Source: an uncultured Lachnospiraceae bacterium (GTDB lineage: Bacteria > Bacillota > Clostridia > Lachnospirales > Lachnospiraceae). Taken from it: DNA of 41,573 nt. The stretch spans positions 1-41,573 of the forward strand of contig CARQVR010000027.1 in NCBI GenBank assembly GCA_949051815.1. The letters are read 5' to 3'. Both the position numbers and the translations under genes were made by a program. Within the stretch, counting starts at the first letter, position 1, and every line of letters starts with the position of its first letter. The notes beneath the pieces were generated by a model that had not been told where the DNA came from, did no database searches, and was given only the letters and a program-made list of their open reading frames with translations. Positions 26,838-35,034 of the stretch are shown here, piece after piece.

Positions 26838-26912
26838 TCGTGGTTGGCGGTACGGCTGTTATGGAAAGCCGGGGTAACCGGTGGCCTGGTATAGAGAAAG
26901 GATGATGCGAGA

Positions 26913-27818
26913 ATGGACACGAAAAAATTTCGGGGAATTTTTCCGGCGCTGTATGCGTGCTATGATGAAGACGGAAAGGTTTCAGCCGACAGAACGAGAG
27001 AGCTTACAAAGTATTTGATGGATAAGGGCGTGCAGGGGCTTTATGTGGGCGGCTCTTCCGGAGAGTGCATTTATCTGAGCAAAGAGGACAGAAAGAAAAC
27101 GCTGGAGGCCGTGATGGAGGCTGCCGGAGGCAAGCTGGTGATCATCGCCCATGTTGCCTGCAATAACACCGAAGACAGTCAGGAACTGGCGGCTCACGCA
27201 GAAAGTCTCGGGGTAGATGCCATTGCATCGATACCGCCGATTTATTTCCACCTGCCGGAGTATGCCATTGCCGGGTATTGGAATGACATTTCCGCTGCGG
27301 CTCCGAATACGGATTTTATCATTTATAATATACCGCAGTTGGCAGGCACTTCCCTGACACTTAGTCTGTTACGGGAAATGAAGAAAAATCCGAGAGTGAT
27401 CGGCGTGAAAAATTCTTCTATGCCGGTACAGGATATCCAGCTTTTCAGAGACGAGGGAGTTATCGTATTTAACGGACCCGACGAACAGCTCGTTTCCGGA
27501 CTGGCCATGGGGGCAGTCGGGGGGATCGGCGGTACTTATGGCGCCATGCCGGAGCTGTATCTGAAAATTTTTGCGCTTTTTTCTCAGGGAAAGATGGAGG
27601 AAGCAAGAGAGATTCAGAATGCGGCGTGCAGGATTATCTATAAGATGTGTTCTGCCCACGGCAATATGTATGCCGTAATCAAAGAGATAATCCGTCTGCA
27701 GGGCGGACCGGATGCGGGCGGCGTAAAAGCGCCGTTAGCGGGTCTGACAGAAGCGGACCGGGTGATCTGTAAAGAGACTGCAGATATGATTGCGGAAACG
27801 ATTCAGAAATATTGTTAA
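26913..27818 (+). CDS. nanA: N-acetylneuraminate lyase
   Basis: A 301-residue class I aldolase of the DapA/NanA family, splitting sialic acid to ManNAc and pyruvate. Catalytic residues are visible: pyruvate-binding GSSGE at 47-51, Tyr138 in IIYNIP, and the Schiff-base Lys166 in VIGVKNSS. The family alternative is dihydrodipicolinate synthase, but the importer and nanE/nanK context favours NanA. GGATG with AAAGG lies before the ATG. A strong terminator follows at once. Confidence 0.93.
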   Translation: MDTKKFRGIFPALYACYDEDGKVSADRTRELTKYLMDKGVQGLYVGGSSGECIYLSKEDRKKTLEAVMEAAGGKLVIIAHVACNNTEDSQELAAHAESLGVDAIASIPPIYFHLPEYAIAGYWNDISAAAPNTDFIIYNIPQLAGTSLTLSLLREMKKNPRVIGVKNSSMPVQDIQLFRDEGVIVFNGPDEQLVSGLAMGAVGGIGGTYGAMPELYLKIFALFSQGKMEEAREIQNAACRIIYKMCSAHGNMYAVIKEIIRLQGGPDAGGVKAPLAGLTEADRVICKETADMIAETIQKYC

Positions 27819-27849
27819 TAAAAATAGCATGGGTAACCATGCTATTTTT
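27819..27849 (+). terminator. Intrinsic terminator after nanA
   Basis: A perfect 12-bp stem (AAAATAGCATGG with CCATGCTATTTT), loop GTAA, and T-rich flanks on both strands. It starts one base after the nanA stop and separates nanA from the regulator gene. Confidence 0.92.
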
Positions 27850-27886
27850 CCCCCCGGGGAATTGGAAAAAGAAAGGAATGCTGATT

Positions 27887-28738
27887 TTGAATACAACTAA
27901 CTTGCTGCAGGATATTCAATTAAATTATAATCAATTTACAAAGACAGAGAAAAAAATTGCTGATTTTGTCATCGGGAATGTGAACAGGGTATTGTTCATG
28001 TCCATTACGGATCTGGCGGAGGCCAGCGGTGTAGCTGACGCGAGCGTATATCGGTTTTGCAGGAGCGTGGGCGCAAAAGGGTATCAGGATTTTAAGATGA
28101 AATTGTCCTTTAGTGCATCGGCGGATGAAGCGGATGCGGCGGAATCGGAAAATTTCAAGGTAGATTCCCTTGAATATACGCTGGATAAAATACTGCAACA
28201 TCATATCAGTGTGTTAAAGGAAACCCGGATGTTAATCAGGCAGGAGGCGGTCAGAAAAACACTGCAAATGATGGAAGAGGCGAAAAACATATATTTTTTT
28301 GGAATCGGAGATTCCCTTCTGACAGCCAAAGAGGCCAGAAATAAATTTTTGAGAATCTGTAATAAGGTAAATTCTATTGACGATCCCCATATGCAGGCAA
28401 TGACCGCTTCCATGGCAGGACCGGAAGATTTAATCTTTATCATTTCCTACTCGGGAGCGACGAAGGATAATGTATATGTTGCGGAGATCGCAAAAAGGGC
28501 GGGGGCGAAAGTGATAGGCATAACCCATTTTATCAAATCCCCGCTGACGGGTTATACGGATGTACTTCTGGTCTGCGGATCCAACGAAGGCCCGCTGGAC
28601 GGGGGCGCTATGGGCACAAAGCTGAGTCAGCTTTATGTGATTGACGTGCTGTTTCATGAGTATTATTCCCGCAACAGACAGGTGTCCGTGGAAAATAATA
28701 AGAGAACCTCGAGAGCCGTGGTAGATAAGCTGTATTAA
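27887..28738 (+). CDS. RpiR/MurR-family transcriptional regulator with SIS domain
   Basis: A 283-residue regulator. The N-terminal HTH_6 domain has the family pattern FTKTEKKIADFV, LAEASGVADASVYRFCRSVGAKGYQDFK (residues 15-75). The SIS domain covers 105-250, with IYFFGIGDSLLTAKEARNKF and LIFIISYSGATKDNVYVAEIAKRAGAKVIGIT, which bind phosphosugars. It most likely senses ManNAc-6-P or GlcNAc-6-P and controls the nan genes. I chose the TTG at 27887 because AAAGGA is 9 nt before it; the ATG at 27878 touches that site. It is the last chromosomal gene before the prophage. Confidence 0.88.
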   Translation: MNTTNLLQDIQLNYNQFTKTEKKIADFVIGNVNRVLFMSITDLAEASGVADASVYRFCRSVGAKGYQDFKMKLSFSASADEADAAESENFKVDSLEYTLDKILQHHISVLKETRMLIRQEAVRKTLQMMEEAKNIYFFGIGDSLLTAKEARNKFLRICNKVNSIDDPHMQAMTASMAGPEDLIFIISYSGATKDNVYVAEIAKRAGAKVIGITHFIKSPLTGYTDVLLVCGSNEGPLDGGAMGTKLSQLYVIDVLFHEYYSRNRQVSVENNKRTSRAVVDKLY

Positions 28739-28739
28739 A

Positions 28740-28755
28740 AAAATCGAAAAAAAAG
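28740..28755. repeat. Left copy of 16-bp direct repeat, candidate attL
   Basis: AAAATCGAAAAAAAAG, 1-2 bp after the RpiR-type stop codon, is identical to 41433-41448. The repeat is A-rich, so chance is possible. Confidence 0.45.
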
Positions 28756-28787
28756 GGCAAATGTCAATCTAATTTCTAAAAATTCTT

Positions 28788-28796
28788 TGGTATAAT
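28788..28796 (+). promoter_or_regulatory. Extended -10 promoter element at the left end of the prophage
   Basis: TGGTATAAT forms an extended -10 with no clear -35. A plus-strand transcript would run into the two hairpins that follow and then antisense to the transposase gene. It could be a small antisense RNA promoter or chance. Confidence 0.35.
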
Positions 28797-28812
28797 GTAC
28801 GTTTTTACGTTT

Positions 28813-28903
28813 TGCACAAGTTTTTGCCGTCCGTAGCAAAGGATTGTTGTGCATATTGTATATTTTGCCGCGACTTTCAGACCTCCTTGCGGCGGTCTGA
28901 AAG
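28813..28903. other. Two consecutive hairpins at the prophage left end
   Basis: Hairpin 1 (28813-28853): TGCACAA/TTGTGCA with a nested TTTGC/GCAAA. Hairpin 2 (28874-28903): a perfect 10-bp stem CTTTCAGACC/GGTCTGAAAG. Neither has a T-run, so they are not plain terminators. They could be transposase-recognised ends or phage DNA structures. TTGTGCA also occurs near the right end at 41390. Confidence 0.5.
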
Positions 28904-28922
28904 GGTGGCTCCCTTTACGTTT

Positions 28923-28938
28923 TTCCGGACGTCCGGAA
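28923..28938. promoter_or_regulatory. Prophage palindrome, site 1
   Basis: TTCCGGACGTCCGGAA, a perfect 16-bp palindrome, 2 bp beyond the transposase stop codon. It is the leftmost of nine copies and places the transposase inside the palindrome-marked element. Confidence 0.85.
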
Positions 28939-28940
28939 GG

Positions 28941-29981
28941 TCAGGTAATGCCCAGACTTTTTTTATATTCTTTTGCACTCATGCCATTGAATTTCCGGCG
29001 GGGATAATTATTCACCCATTCCGTGATCTGCTCCCATTCTTCTGCCGTGTAGGCCGAAAGGTCGCCGCCTTTCTTTACCCACCGTCTCACAAACCGGTTC
29101 TGGTTTTCATTCTGCCCGCGCTCCCAACTGCTGTACGGATGACAGAAATATACCTTTGTGCGGTTCCTGTCCGGATCAGTAATGCTCCGCTCAATCTGGG
29201 AACCGTCTCCAAATTCCGATCCGTTATCAGCGGTAATGCTCTGAAATTTTTTACAGAATGATTCAAGCCCCATGCCTTTTTCCAGATCGTCAAGAGCGGT
29301 TATGACACTTTTCAATGTACGGTCTGCTATGCGGATGTAATATTCTTCTAAAGTTTTACGTTCTGTCAGAACAAGCAGAGCCGTTTTGCTTTTACAGCAC
29401 TGGCCGCTGTAAACCGTATCAATTTCCCAGTGCCCGTAGCTGTCACGGTTTTTTATTTCAGACGGACGGTTTATGATGGATTTTTCCGGCGGCTTGCGGT
29501 AGCAGGGGCGTTGATCCGGTTCCTTCTTTTTCTTCTTCTTTTTATTTGACCTGATATAAAGATCAGCGTCAGAAACATCCGGAATCAGGCCAAGATGGAT
29601 ATACTTATACAGAGTTGTTTCACACATCATAAGCCCGTCGGGAGATTCTTTTTTCAGGGTCTGCAAAACAGCATAAGGGCTGTAATGACAGTCTTTTATA
29701 AGTGTTGAAATGCGGGACAACAAGGGCTGGTCGCCTGTCAGTTTGTACCGGATGCCTTTGTTGTGCCCGCGCTCTGTCGTTTTGCGCTGTGCCACGTCCG
29801 CGCAGTATTCTTTGCGGGTACTGTAGTCATTATTAAGAAAGGTAACAGTGCCCTTTTCTATCTCTTTATAGATTGTCGTGAAATGTTTGCCGAGAGTCCC
29901 GGCTATCAGTATTGGAGACGCGCCGTTTTTCAATGCCTTTTCGATATAGAACCTTTCCTCATATGTCAGATGTTTTCCCAT
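28941..29981 (-). CDS. IS30-family transposase, probable prophage integrase
   Basis: A 346-residue complete DDE transposase. The N-terminal HTH is LTYEERFYIEKALKNGASP to IAGTLGKHFTTIYKEIEKG (residues 5-44), typical of IS30. A poly-Lys stretch (147-153) precedes the catalytic core: Asp188 in GHWEIDTVYSG, Asp252 in ITADNGSEF and Glu292 in GQNENQNRF. AAGGGG lies 9 nt before the ATG. Spiroplasma filamentous phage SpV1 carries an IS30-type transposase, so a role in integrating this element is plausible. A palindrome abuts its stop and hairpins lie upstream, so it belongs to the element and is not a separate insertion with obvious inverted repeats. Confidence 0.92.
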   Translation of the reverse strand: MGKHLTYEERFYIEKALKNGASPILIAGTLGKHFTTIYKEIEKGTVTFLNNDYSTRKEYCADVAQRKTTERGHNKGIRYKLTGDQPLLSRISTLIKDCHYSPYAVLQTLKKESPDGLMMCETTLYKYIHLGLIPDVSDADLYIRSNKKKKKKKEPDQRPCYRKPPEKSIINRPSEIKNRDSYGHWEIDTVYSGQCCKSKTALLVLTERKTLEEYYIRIADRTLKSVITALDDLEKGMGLESFCKKFQSITADNGSEFGDGSQIERSITDPDRNRTKVYFCHPYSSWERGQNENQNRFVRRWVKKGGDLSAYTAEEWEQITEWVNNYPRRKFNGMSAKEYKKSLGIT

Positions 29982-30370
29982 GATATATGCCCCTTTTTTC
30001 CCAGAGTATACCCGAGCAGGGTATACACGAGCCTAGCAGGAAAGCCCTGCGCCGTCAACAAGCAATCTGTCTGAAAGGTAGTTGTTGACTGCACAGGGCT
30101 TTCCTGCTGGGCGGGGAAAAGGTTAAAGGGCACGCCCTTTTCTGAAAAAATCCCCCCTGCACCCCCGAGGGGGAAAATTTCCGTGTTTCTTCCTGTATGT
30201 GTTTCCGCTGTAGGGCTTAAACGCAAGGCTCCTACCCCTTGGGGTGTAATGGCTCCATACATGATTTTTAAACACCCTATGGGTAAAAATCATTGTGTTG
30301 CGCGGGGATAACCGCCTTGCAAGCCTTCCTTTCCCCTTTTTCAAAGGGGAAATTGGTTTGTGCCGGTTTT

Positions 30371-30386
30371 TTCCGGACGTCCGGAA
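30371..30386. promoter_or_regulatory. Prophage palindrome, site 2
   Basis: TTCCGGACGTCCGGAA with TTTT before and AAAT after, in the middle of the non-coding region. Confidence 0.85.
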
Positions 30387-30556
30387 AATAGTAAAGATTG
30401 TGTGTTTTTGTCGGGCGTAACGGAACTTCTCCGTAAAAGAAGGAGAAACCCGTTAGATGATGACGCATCTGTCGGGTTTCGTTCCTTTTTGTGAAGTACC
30501 TGAGTGACATATATTCTTTTACCGTTGCCATAGTACAGAATACAGCAGTTTTCTTT

Positions 30557-30572
30557 TTCCGGACGTCCGGAA
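30557..30572. promoter_or_regulatory. Prophage palindrome, site 3
   Basis: TTCCGGACGTCCGGAA, 2 bp beyond the rep stop codon, the same spacing as site 1 has to the transposase gene. Confidence 0.85.
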
Positions 30573-30574
30573 AA

Positions 30575-31372
30575 TCATCTGATTTCATAATAATTAATCT
30601 GCTGGTGCGCTTCGGGGATGGTCACCGATTTACAGTATTTAATGCTGCTGCCGTAGACCTTTAAAAAGTCCTCTTCATCGACTACAAAGTACTGCGGCTT
30701 TGCGCGGCTGATATTCCGGCTGGCATAGTAGCGGTGTTTTCCTTTCAGAAAATACCCTGTATCTTTTGTGATATACTTTGTTATATAGCTTGATACCCGC
30801 TCCGTATCATATACCCTTGTGGCGGTTGTAAAACCCCATGTCCAGTTAAGCACGTTATAGACCGGCTGGCCGTCGTCTGCATCATGACCGCTGTACTTAA
30901 AACGGAGACCCTCACAGCCGGATAACAGGCCGTGGAAATGATAGTGTTTTTTATCCTGATGCAGTTCCGGCACGATCAGGTATTTCAGATCGGGACATTT
31001 CCTCTGTTGCAGATGGTTTAAAAAAATCTTTAACCGGCGGACAATTAAGTCATAATCACTGGAATCCGTTTTTTCGCGGTCAAATGTAAGGGTTATGAAC
31101 CATTCCCAGACATTGGAGCGGGATATGTTGTATATTCTGTTTTTTGTTCCTGACAGGCTTACCTTTTTGCAATGTTCCTCTTCTTCTTTTGTCCTGTCTT
31201 CGTTTTTGTATGTTTTTGTGAAATTCACGTTCATATCTACATTCATATCCGCTTCCACCTCTAAATCCTCCATATCGTCATTCCCTGTATCATCTGACCG
31301 TGTGATAGTCCGTTTGTAAATGGTGACATGCTGTCCCGCCGGATAATCATACACACGGCAGTTATATTCCAT
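30575..31372 (-). CDS. rep: HUH-endonuclease rolling-circle replication initiator (Rep/pII-like)
   Basis: A 265-residue protein. The three rolling-circle motifs are in order: motif I FITLTFD (92-98), motif II HYHFH (143-147, the His-hydrophobic-His metal site), motif III YITKYITKD with nucleophile Tyr196 (or Tyr200) and Lys199. In filamentous phages this enzyme nicks the double-stranded form at the origin and starts plus-strand synthesis. An acidic region (31-66) precedes the core. AAGGGG lies 5 nt before the ATG. A perfect TTGACA lies about 65 bp upstream on the same strand without a convincing -10. The non-coding region directly downstream probably holds its nick site. Confidence 0.9.
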   Translation of the reverse strand: MEYNCRVYDYPAGQHVTIYKRTITRSDDTGNDDMEDLEVEADMNVDMNVNFTKTYKNEDRTKEEEEHCKKVSLSGTKNRIYNISRSNVWEWFITLTFDREKTDSSDYDLIVRRLKIFLNHLQQRKCPDLKYLIVPELHQDKKHYHFHGLLSGCEGLRFKYSGHDADDGQPVYNVLNWTWGFTTATRVYDTERVSSYITKYITKDTGYFLKGKHRYYASRNISRAKPQYFVVDEEDFLKVYGSSIKYCKSVTIPEAHQQINYYEIR

Positions 31373-31498
31373 GATTACCCCTTTTCAGCTTTATTTTACT
31401 TTTTTTCAAAATGTGGTTCTGAAATATTGCTATTGTCAAGTAAGGGGCCGCCGCGGGCGTCCCGCCGCCCCGTCGTCGCCAGAAGGCTCCCCGTGCCG

Positions 31499-32233
31499 TC
31501 AGCCCGTCCGCGGCGCGCTTTCCTGTCCGGACACCATGTCCCCGAACAGCTTGTAACTGTCATAGAATTTATAAAACTTTTTTCCCGTGTAATATCTGGC
31601 AGACTCCCTGCTTTCCTTTTTCCGCATGGGTTTCATGAGCGTGTAATCCCGCCGGATGCACACAAAGAGGTTCCCGCCGCACAGAAGGGCGAGGATTTTC
31701 CCGAACAGCTTTATGCTTGTGACACATCTGCACTCGATCTCTTTGTGAAACTGTTCGCGTATCTGCTTGTCGATCTGGGACTCGTCCTGTGCGATCATGT
31801 AGACGGTATACCCCAGTTTCCTGTGCTGGGAGAAAAAGTCCAGCCATGCAAGGCGGTCACGGGCGTTAAAGGTACGGGAGTTGAAAAGACCGGCACACTC
31901 GTCAAGAACAAGAAGTGTCTGTCCTTCCTTTACTGATCCGTCTTTCCTTCTGTTGTTAAGATGGAAGTTACGCGCAAAACCCCAGAGACCGTTTATGTAA
32001 CTGAACTGTTTTACCTTCGGGTCGATGTTAAGATAGGACTGGGTGGTAAGTTCGTCGTTGGAAACATATATAAACTTTCCCAGCTTCTCCGGATGGCGGC
32101 ATCTGCTGAAATAATCCGTGTTGATCTCAAAGTTGGCGATCACGTTTTTTCCGCGCTTTAATTCCCTGTAGATTTTCTCTGCCATAAGCAGGGATTTGCC
32201 AGCCCCCGGCCGGCCTTTTACAAAAAAGATCAT
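31499..32233 (-). CDS. zot: Zot/pI-family phage assembly ATPase
   Basis: A 244-residue ATPase of the zonular occludens toxin (Zot)/phage pI family, which drives extrusion of filamentous phages through the inner membrane. Walker A is GRPGAGKS (7-14), Walker B LLVLDE (107-112), followed by the family's FFSQHRKLGYTVYMIAQD (134-150). A hydrophobic stretch near 177-192 may be the membrane segment. The C-terminal periplasmic part of Vibrio Zot is missing, and pIV-type secretin contact is not needed in a monoderm host. AGGAG precedes the start, and palindrome 4 lies 17 bp upstream. Confidence 0.92.
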   Translation of the reverse strand: MIFFVKGRPGAGKSLLMAEKIYRELKRGKNVIANFEINTDYFSRCRHPEKLGKFIYVSNDELTTQSYLNIDPKVKQFSYINGLWGFARNFHLNNRRKDGSVKEGQTLLVLDECAGLFNSRTFNARDRLAWLDFFSQHRKLGYTVYMIAQDESQIDKQIREQFHKEIECRCVTSIKLFGKILALLCGGNLFVCIRRDYTLMKPMRKKESRESARYYTGKKFYKFYDSYKLFGDMVSGQESAPRTG

Positions 32234-32250
32234 GTGTAATCTCCTTTCTT

Positions 32251-32266
32251 TTCCGGACGTCCGGAA
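32251..32266. promoter_or_regulatory. Prophage palindrome, site 4
   Basis: TTCCGGACGTCCGGAA, between the pVI-like gene and zot, 17 bp before the zot start. Confidence 0.85.
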
Positions 32267-32309
32267 CAGTGCGTGTTTTTCCGTGCCGTTTCATGTCATG
32301 CACGGATCA

Positions 32310-32564
32310 TCACGGGAACGGGATAAAAGACATAAGTTTTGTAATAAGCGTGTCCCAGAACAGTTTGAACAGAAGTTTCAGCACCAGCACCAGAAGCATA
32401 CAGTTTACCCATACAAGAAAAAGGTTCAGGCAGACATCAACGGGCAGAAACCAGTTCAGGTAATATATATAGATCAGGTCGATGTCTGCCGTCTGGCCGG
32501 TAAAGGGCGAGTCTGGAAAAAGCCCGAGTATCTTTATTAACAGTATTTTAATTAAGTTCATCAT
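32310..32564 (-). CDS. Small membrane protein, pVI-like minor coat candidate
   Basis: An 84-residue, very hydrophobic protein with two or three membrane segments (about 3-16, 28-45 and 50-75) and a Pro-rich interruption FPDSPFTG. It overlaps the stop of the large pIII-like gene (…GAATGATGAAC…), so translation is coupled. In Ff phages the order is III-VI-I, the same as here (pIII-like, this gene, zot). The role as pVI is therefore inferred from order and topology, not from similarity. Confidence 0.7.
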   Translation of the reverse strand: MMNLIKILLIKILGLFPDSPFTGQTADIDLIYIYYLNWFLPVDVCLNLFLVWVNCMLLVLVLKLLFKLFWDTLITKLMSFIPFP

Positions 32565-34426
32565 TCTGCCAGATCACCCCACAATCCGATGACTTTAAAG
32601 GTCAGGTTATAAAGGCCGTATATAAACAGGAGGGTCAGAAAGGCGCGGGAGAGGGCGGCCACCTTATCAAAATCCGAAAGGTCGATTTTAACTGAGTAGT
32701 CAATGCCCAGCCGTTTAATGACAATGGGACACCGGATCACGGGGGCGCCGCTTTCCGATATGCCGAAACTTCCCCCGCCGCTTCCCTGCTCGACGGATGC
32801 AATGCCGCCGGTGGGGGGACGTGTGCTCCCGCCGCCGCCGTGGTCGCCGGATCCGGTACCGTCTGTGGGAGGACGAGTGGCTCCGTCGCCGCCATGGTCA
32901 CCGGAAAGGGGCTGTATATCTCCTGATCCGGCAGAGTACAGCGCGGCGGTTTCCGGTGCAGGGGGCGGGACGGAAAGTAGCTCTAAAAGCGTCCGCATGT
33001 CATTGGGGATCGAAAAGGGAAATTTTCCTTTTGCCACCTCCCCGATCTCTGAAAAGGAACCGGCGGTTTCGTTTAAAAAGGAATCCGCTTTTTCCTCAAA
33101 CTCCGCTTCGGTCATCTGTTCAAGCTGATCCTTTATGTCGCCCAGATCGCCCGTGATCCGGTCAAGGTATTTTTTTAACATTTCCCCCAGTTTCTCTATA
33201 CTGTTCACCACGTCTGTCACAAACTGTCCCGCCGGTGCGGATATCTTTTCAGATATCTGGGTGACTTTTGCCAGTATCTTGGAAAGAATGCCGTTTGTGG
33301 TGCTTAAGTCAATGTCAACGTTTACGTCACCGCCGCCTGATCCGTCACCGCCGCCCTGATTGTTTTTCAGTTCTTCGAGAATCAGACGGAGAAGCTCTTC
33401 GATCTCACTTTCACTTGTGTTGTTGGTGATCTGGTCGAGGAGTTTGTCTATGACATCCTGCATGTCGTCGATGGTTTTCTGGAGGTCGTCAATGGATACC
33501 TGTAAGTCTTCAGGGACGTAATTGTAGTATTCGCTTGTGTAATAGATTTTGCGCTGGCCTGTGCTGTAGTTGATGAAATCGGCGGTAGTATTAAAAACCC
33601 TTATGTTACCGCCGTCTGTGGTAACGATATAAGGTTTCTGGTAATAATCAGAAAAATTCGTTTTATTAGGATTATAATGTTCTAAATATCCCACATGGCC
33701 AGAACTTTCCTCTACTTTCAGGTAAAAATCACCGTTTTCATCCCGAGCATTTGTAATATATTTATATATGGTACATTGGGCCTGAGCCCAGTCAGCATTA
33801 TAAACCACAATATTACTTTGATATTTAACAAAGCCGCCCCCTTCTTTCATGATGGGCGTAACATCCCGAATAAATCCATAAGAACCCTTCGGGTCAAGAA
33901 CAAGGTATGTATATGATTCGCCCCAAAAAGACTTGTAATAATCATAAGCATATTTTTTGTCAAAAGCACTTGCCGGAATCTGGGACAGCTTATAGGTTTT
34001 TTCCACTTTGAATGGCTGGTTCTCGGCGGCGTAGTCGTCGATTAATTTTTTAATTTGCGCCATTAAGTCAGCAGAAAAATAAAACCCGTCAAACTTTTCA
34101 TTGTCATCAACATATATTCCAATATCAGATTCAAGTATTTCTTCCATAGTTAACCATGAATCGTATGCATCTTTATATTGACCGGTAATAACACAACCTA
34201 CTTGTGAAGCCGCATAAACAAAAAAACCCCATGCATCAGTAAAATACTGTTCAATAAAAGATTGAACTTTTTCGCGATTTTCTTTACTTTCATGCGCCTT
34301 GATAAGCGTCCTTGTAGTCGAAGAACTACCCCCGCCACCATGGTCAGACGCATGTACAGAAAGAGGACAAGATACAAAAAGTAATAACGCCATTAAAAAA
34401 GAAGTAATTCTTACTATATTTTTCAT
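32561..34426 (-). CDS. Large secreted, membrane-anchored protein, pIII-like attachment protein
   Basis: A 621-residue protein. A signal peptide covers residues 1-26 (ending SVHAS), with GGAGG 4 nt before this ATG; the frame extends 16 residues upstream without a good site. A variable globular region (40-320) is followed by coiled coil near 330-380 with a Gly-rich patch (GGGDGSGGGD), more helices, then a linker with two copies of GDHGGxGxTRPPT at about 530-565. The C-terminus has one membrane helix (LSRAFLTLLFIYGLYNLTF). This layout, N-terminal receptor domains, Gly-rich linkers and a C-terminal anchor, is that of the filamentous phage tip protein pIII. The host receptor is unknown. Confidence 0.78.
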   Translation of the reverse strand: MKNIVRITSFLMALLLFVSCPLSVHASDHGGGGSSSTTRTLIKAHESKENREKVQSFIEQYFTDAWGFFVYAASQVGCVITGQYKDAYDSWLTMEEILESDIGIYVDDNEKFDGFYFSADLMAQIKKLIDDYAAENQPFKVEKTYKLSQIPASAFDKKYAYDYYKSFWGESYTYLVLDPKGSYGFIRDVTPIMKEGGGFVKYQSNIVVYNADWAQAQCTIYKYITNARDENGDFYLKVEESSGHVGYLEHYNPNKTNFSDYYQKPYIVTTDGGNIRVFNTTADFINYSTGQRKIYYTSEYYNYVPEDLQVSIDDLQKTIDDMQDVIDKLLDQITNNTSESEIEELLRLILEELKNNQGGGDGSGGGDVNVDIDLSTTNGILSKILAKVTQISEKISAPAGQFVTDVVNSIEKLGEMLKKYLDRITGDLGDIKDQLEQMTEAEFEEKADSFLNETAGSFSEIGEVAKGKFPFSIPNDMRTLLELLSVPPPAPETAALYSAGSGDIQPLSGDHGGDGATRPPTDGTGSGDHGGGGSTRPPTGGIASVEQGSGGGSFGISESGAPVIRCPIVIKRLGIDYSVKIDLSDFDKVAALSRAFLTLLFIYGLYNLTFKVIGLWGDLAE

Positions 34427-34440
34427 ATAACCTCCAATAA

Positions 34441-34466
34441 AAAAAGACGGTATCAACCGTCTTTTG
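34441..34466 (-). terminator. Intrinsic terminator overlapping the stop codon of the 79-residue gene
   Basis: On the minus strand GACGGT-TGAT-ACCGTC is followed by TTTTTT. The TGA stop of the upstream gene is in the loop region. It lies just before the pIII-like gene, matching the position of the terminator between coat gene VIII and gene III in Ff phages. Confidence 0.85.
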
Positions 34467-34692
34467 GTGGGCAATATTTATAACGTTGCTGATTGTAATT
34501 CTGTTTATATATACATGTATTACAATCTTGCCTGTTTTTTTTGCTATAATATTGAATAGCCTTTATAACCAGAACAAACAACAATATAGCAAAAACAATT
34601 TTTACAATTATAACTAAAACGGCAATTACAGCAACAAACCCATTCGTAAAATCTAGCATTTGGCGAGCCTGTTCTGGTGTTAAGTTTCCCAT
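34453..34692 (-). CDS. Small membrane protein, coat-candidate
   Basis: A 79-residue protein with a single long hydrophobic helix (about 18-44) after a short polar N-terminus (MGNLTPEQARQML), then a basic, Tyr/Asn-rich tail with CNTC and a final Cys. GGGGGTGG lies before the ATG at 34692; the longer frame from 34746 has no such site. A terminator overlaps its stop, so it is probably expressed more than the gene after it. The Cys-rich tail is unusual for a coat protein. Confidence 0.65.
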   Translation of the reverse strand: MGNLTPEQARQMLDFTNGFVAVIAVLVIIVKIVFAILLFVLVIKAIQYYSKKNRQDCNTCIYKQNYNQQRYKYCPPKDG

Positions 34693-34758
34693 ACGCTTCC
34701 ACCCCCTTACACAGAGGATTATACCATTTTTCGACGGTGTTTGCAAATATTCAGTTTT

Positions 34759-35031
34759 TTAGTTTACGAATGAAAAATAAAGGCTTATGCCTGCTGTCAT
34801 AAATGTAGTAAAAAGTATTAAAAAAGGAAATAAAATACCTTTCACGGACATTGATATAACTGTTTTAACCAGATGCCCGCTGTTTTCAGAAGAATCATCA
34901 TACAGCGCGTTTATAACATCTGCAAATTTGTCCAGAAATCTTTCTTTATCTTCTAAAAGTGCATCTAAAAGAAACGCAAGAGAAGATATACCTGAAAGAA
35001 TTACCAATGTTACAATATATAAAATTTTCAT
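34759..35031 (-). CDS. Small two-helix membrane protein
   Basis: A 90-residue protein with hydrophobic segments at 3-22 and 63-88, joined by a charged helix (LLEDKERFLDKFADVINALY). The N-terminal segment could be a signal anchor. It begins 3 bp after the stop of the 29-residue ORF and has only a weak ribosome-binding site, so it is likely translated by coupling. Function unknown; virion or assembly role inferred from position. Confidence 0.65.
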   Translation of the reverse strand: MKILYIVTLVILSGISSLAFLLDALLEDKERFLDKFADVINALYDDSSENSGHLVKTVISMSVKGILFPFLILFTTFMTAGISLYFSFVN

Positions 35032-35034
35032 TTC

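Larger units (their letters stand above)
29982..30574. other. Hairpin-rich non-coding region, candidate phage origin/packaging region
   Basis: 593 bp without a convincing gene. Structures in order: GTATACCC/GGGTATAC at 30006-30026; a long hairpin at 30032-30111 with a perfect 15-bp outer stem (AGCAGGAAAGCCCTG) and an inner 8-bp stem GTCAACAA/TTGTTGAC; ATGATTTTTA/TAAAAATCAT at 30261-30293; TTTCCCCTTT/AAAGGGGAAA at 30330-30352; palindrome 2; GAAACCCG/CGGGTTTC with inner AGATG/CATCT at 30445-30480; palindrome 3. Ff phages carry replication origins and the packaging signal in a comparable run of hairpins. The position directly beside rep supports the analogy. Confidence 0.6.

Noticed and set aside
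28780..28812. dif-like site for XerCD integration of the prophage
   Set aside because: Only weak similarity to Firmicute dif; no second copy at the right end.
30277..30588. Minus-strand frame of 103 codons in the non-coding region
   Set aside because: It is a read-through of two palindromes and several hairpins, with no ribosome-binding site; it contains FPDVRK twice because of the palindromes.
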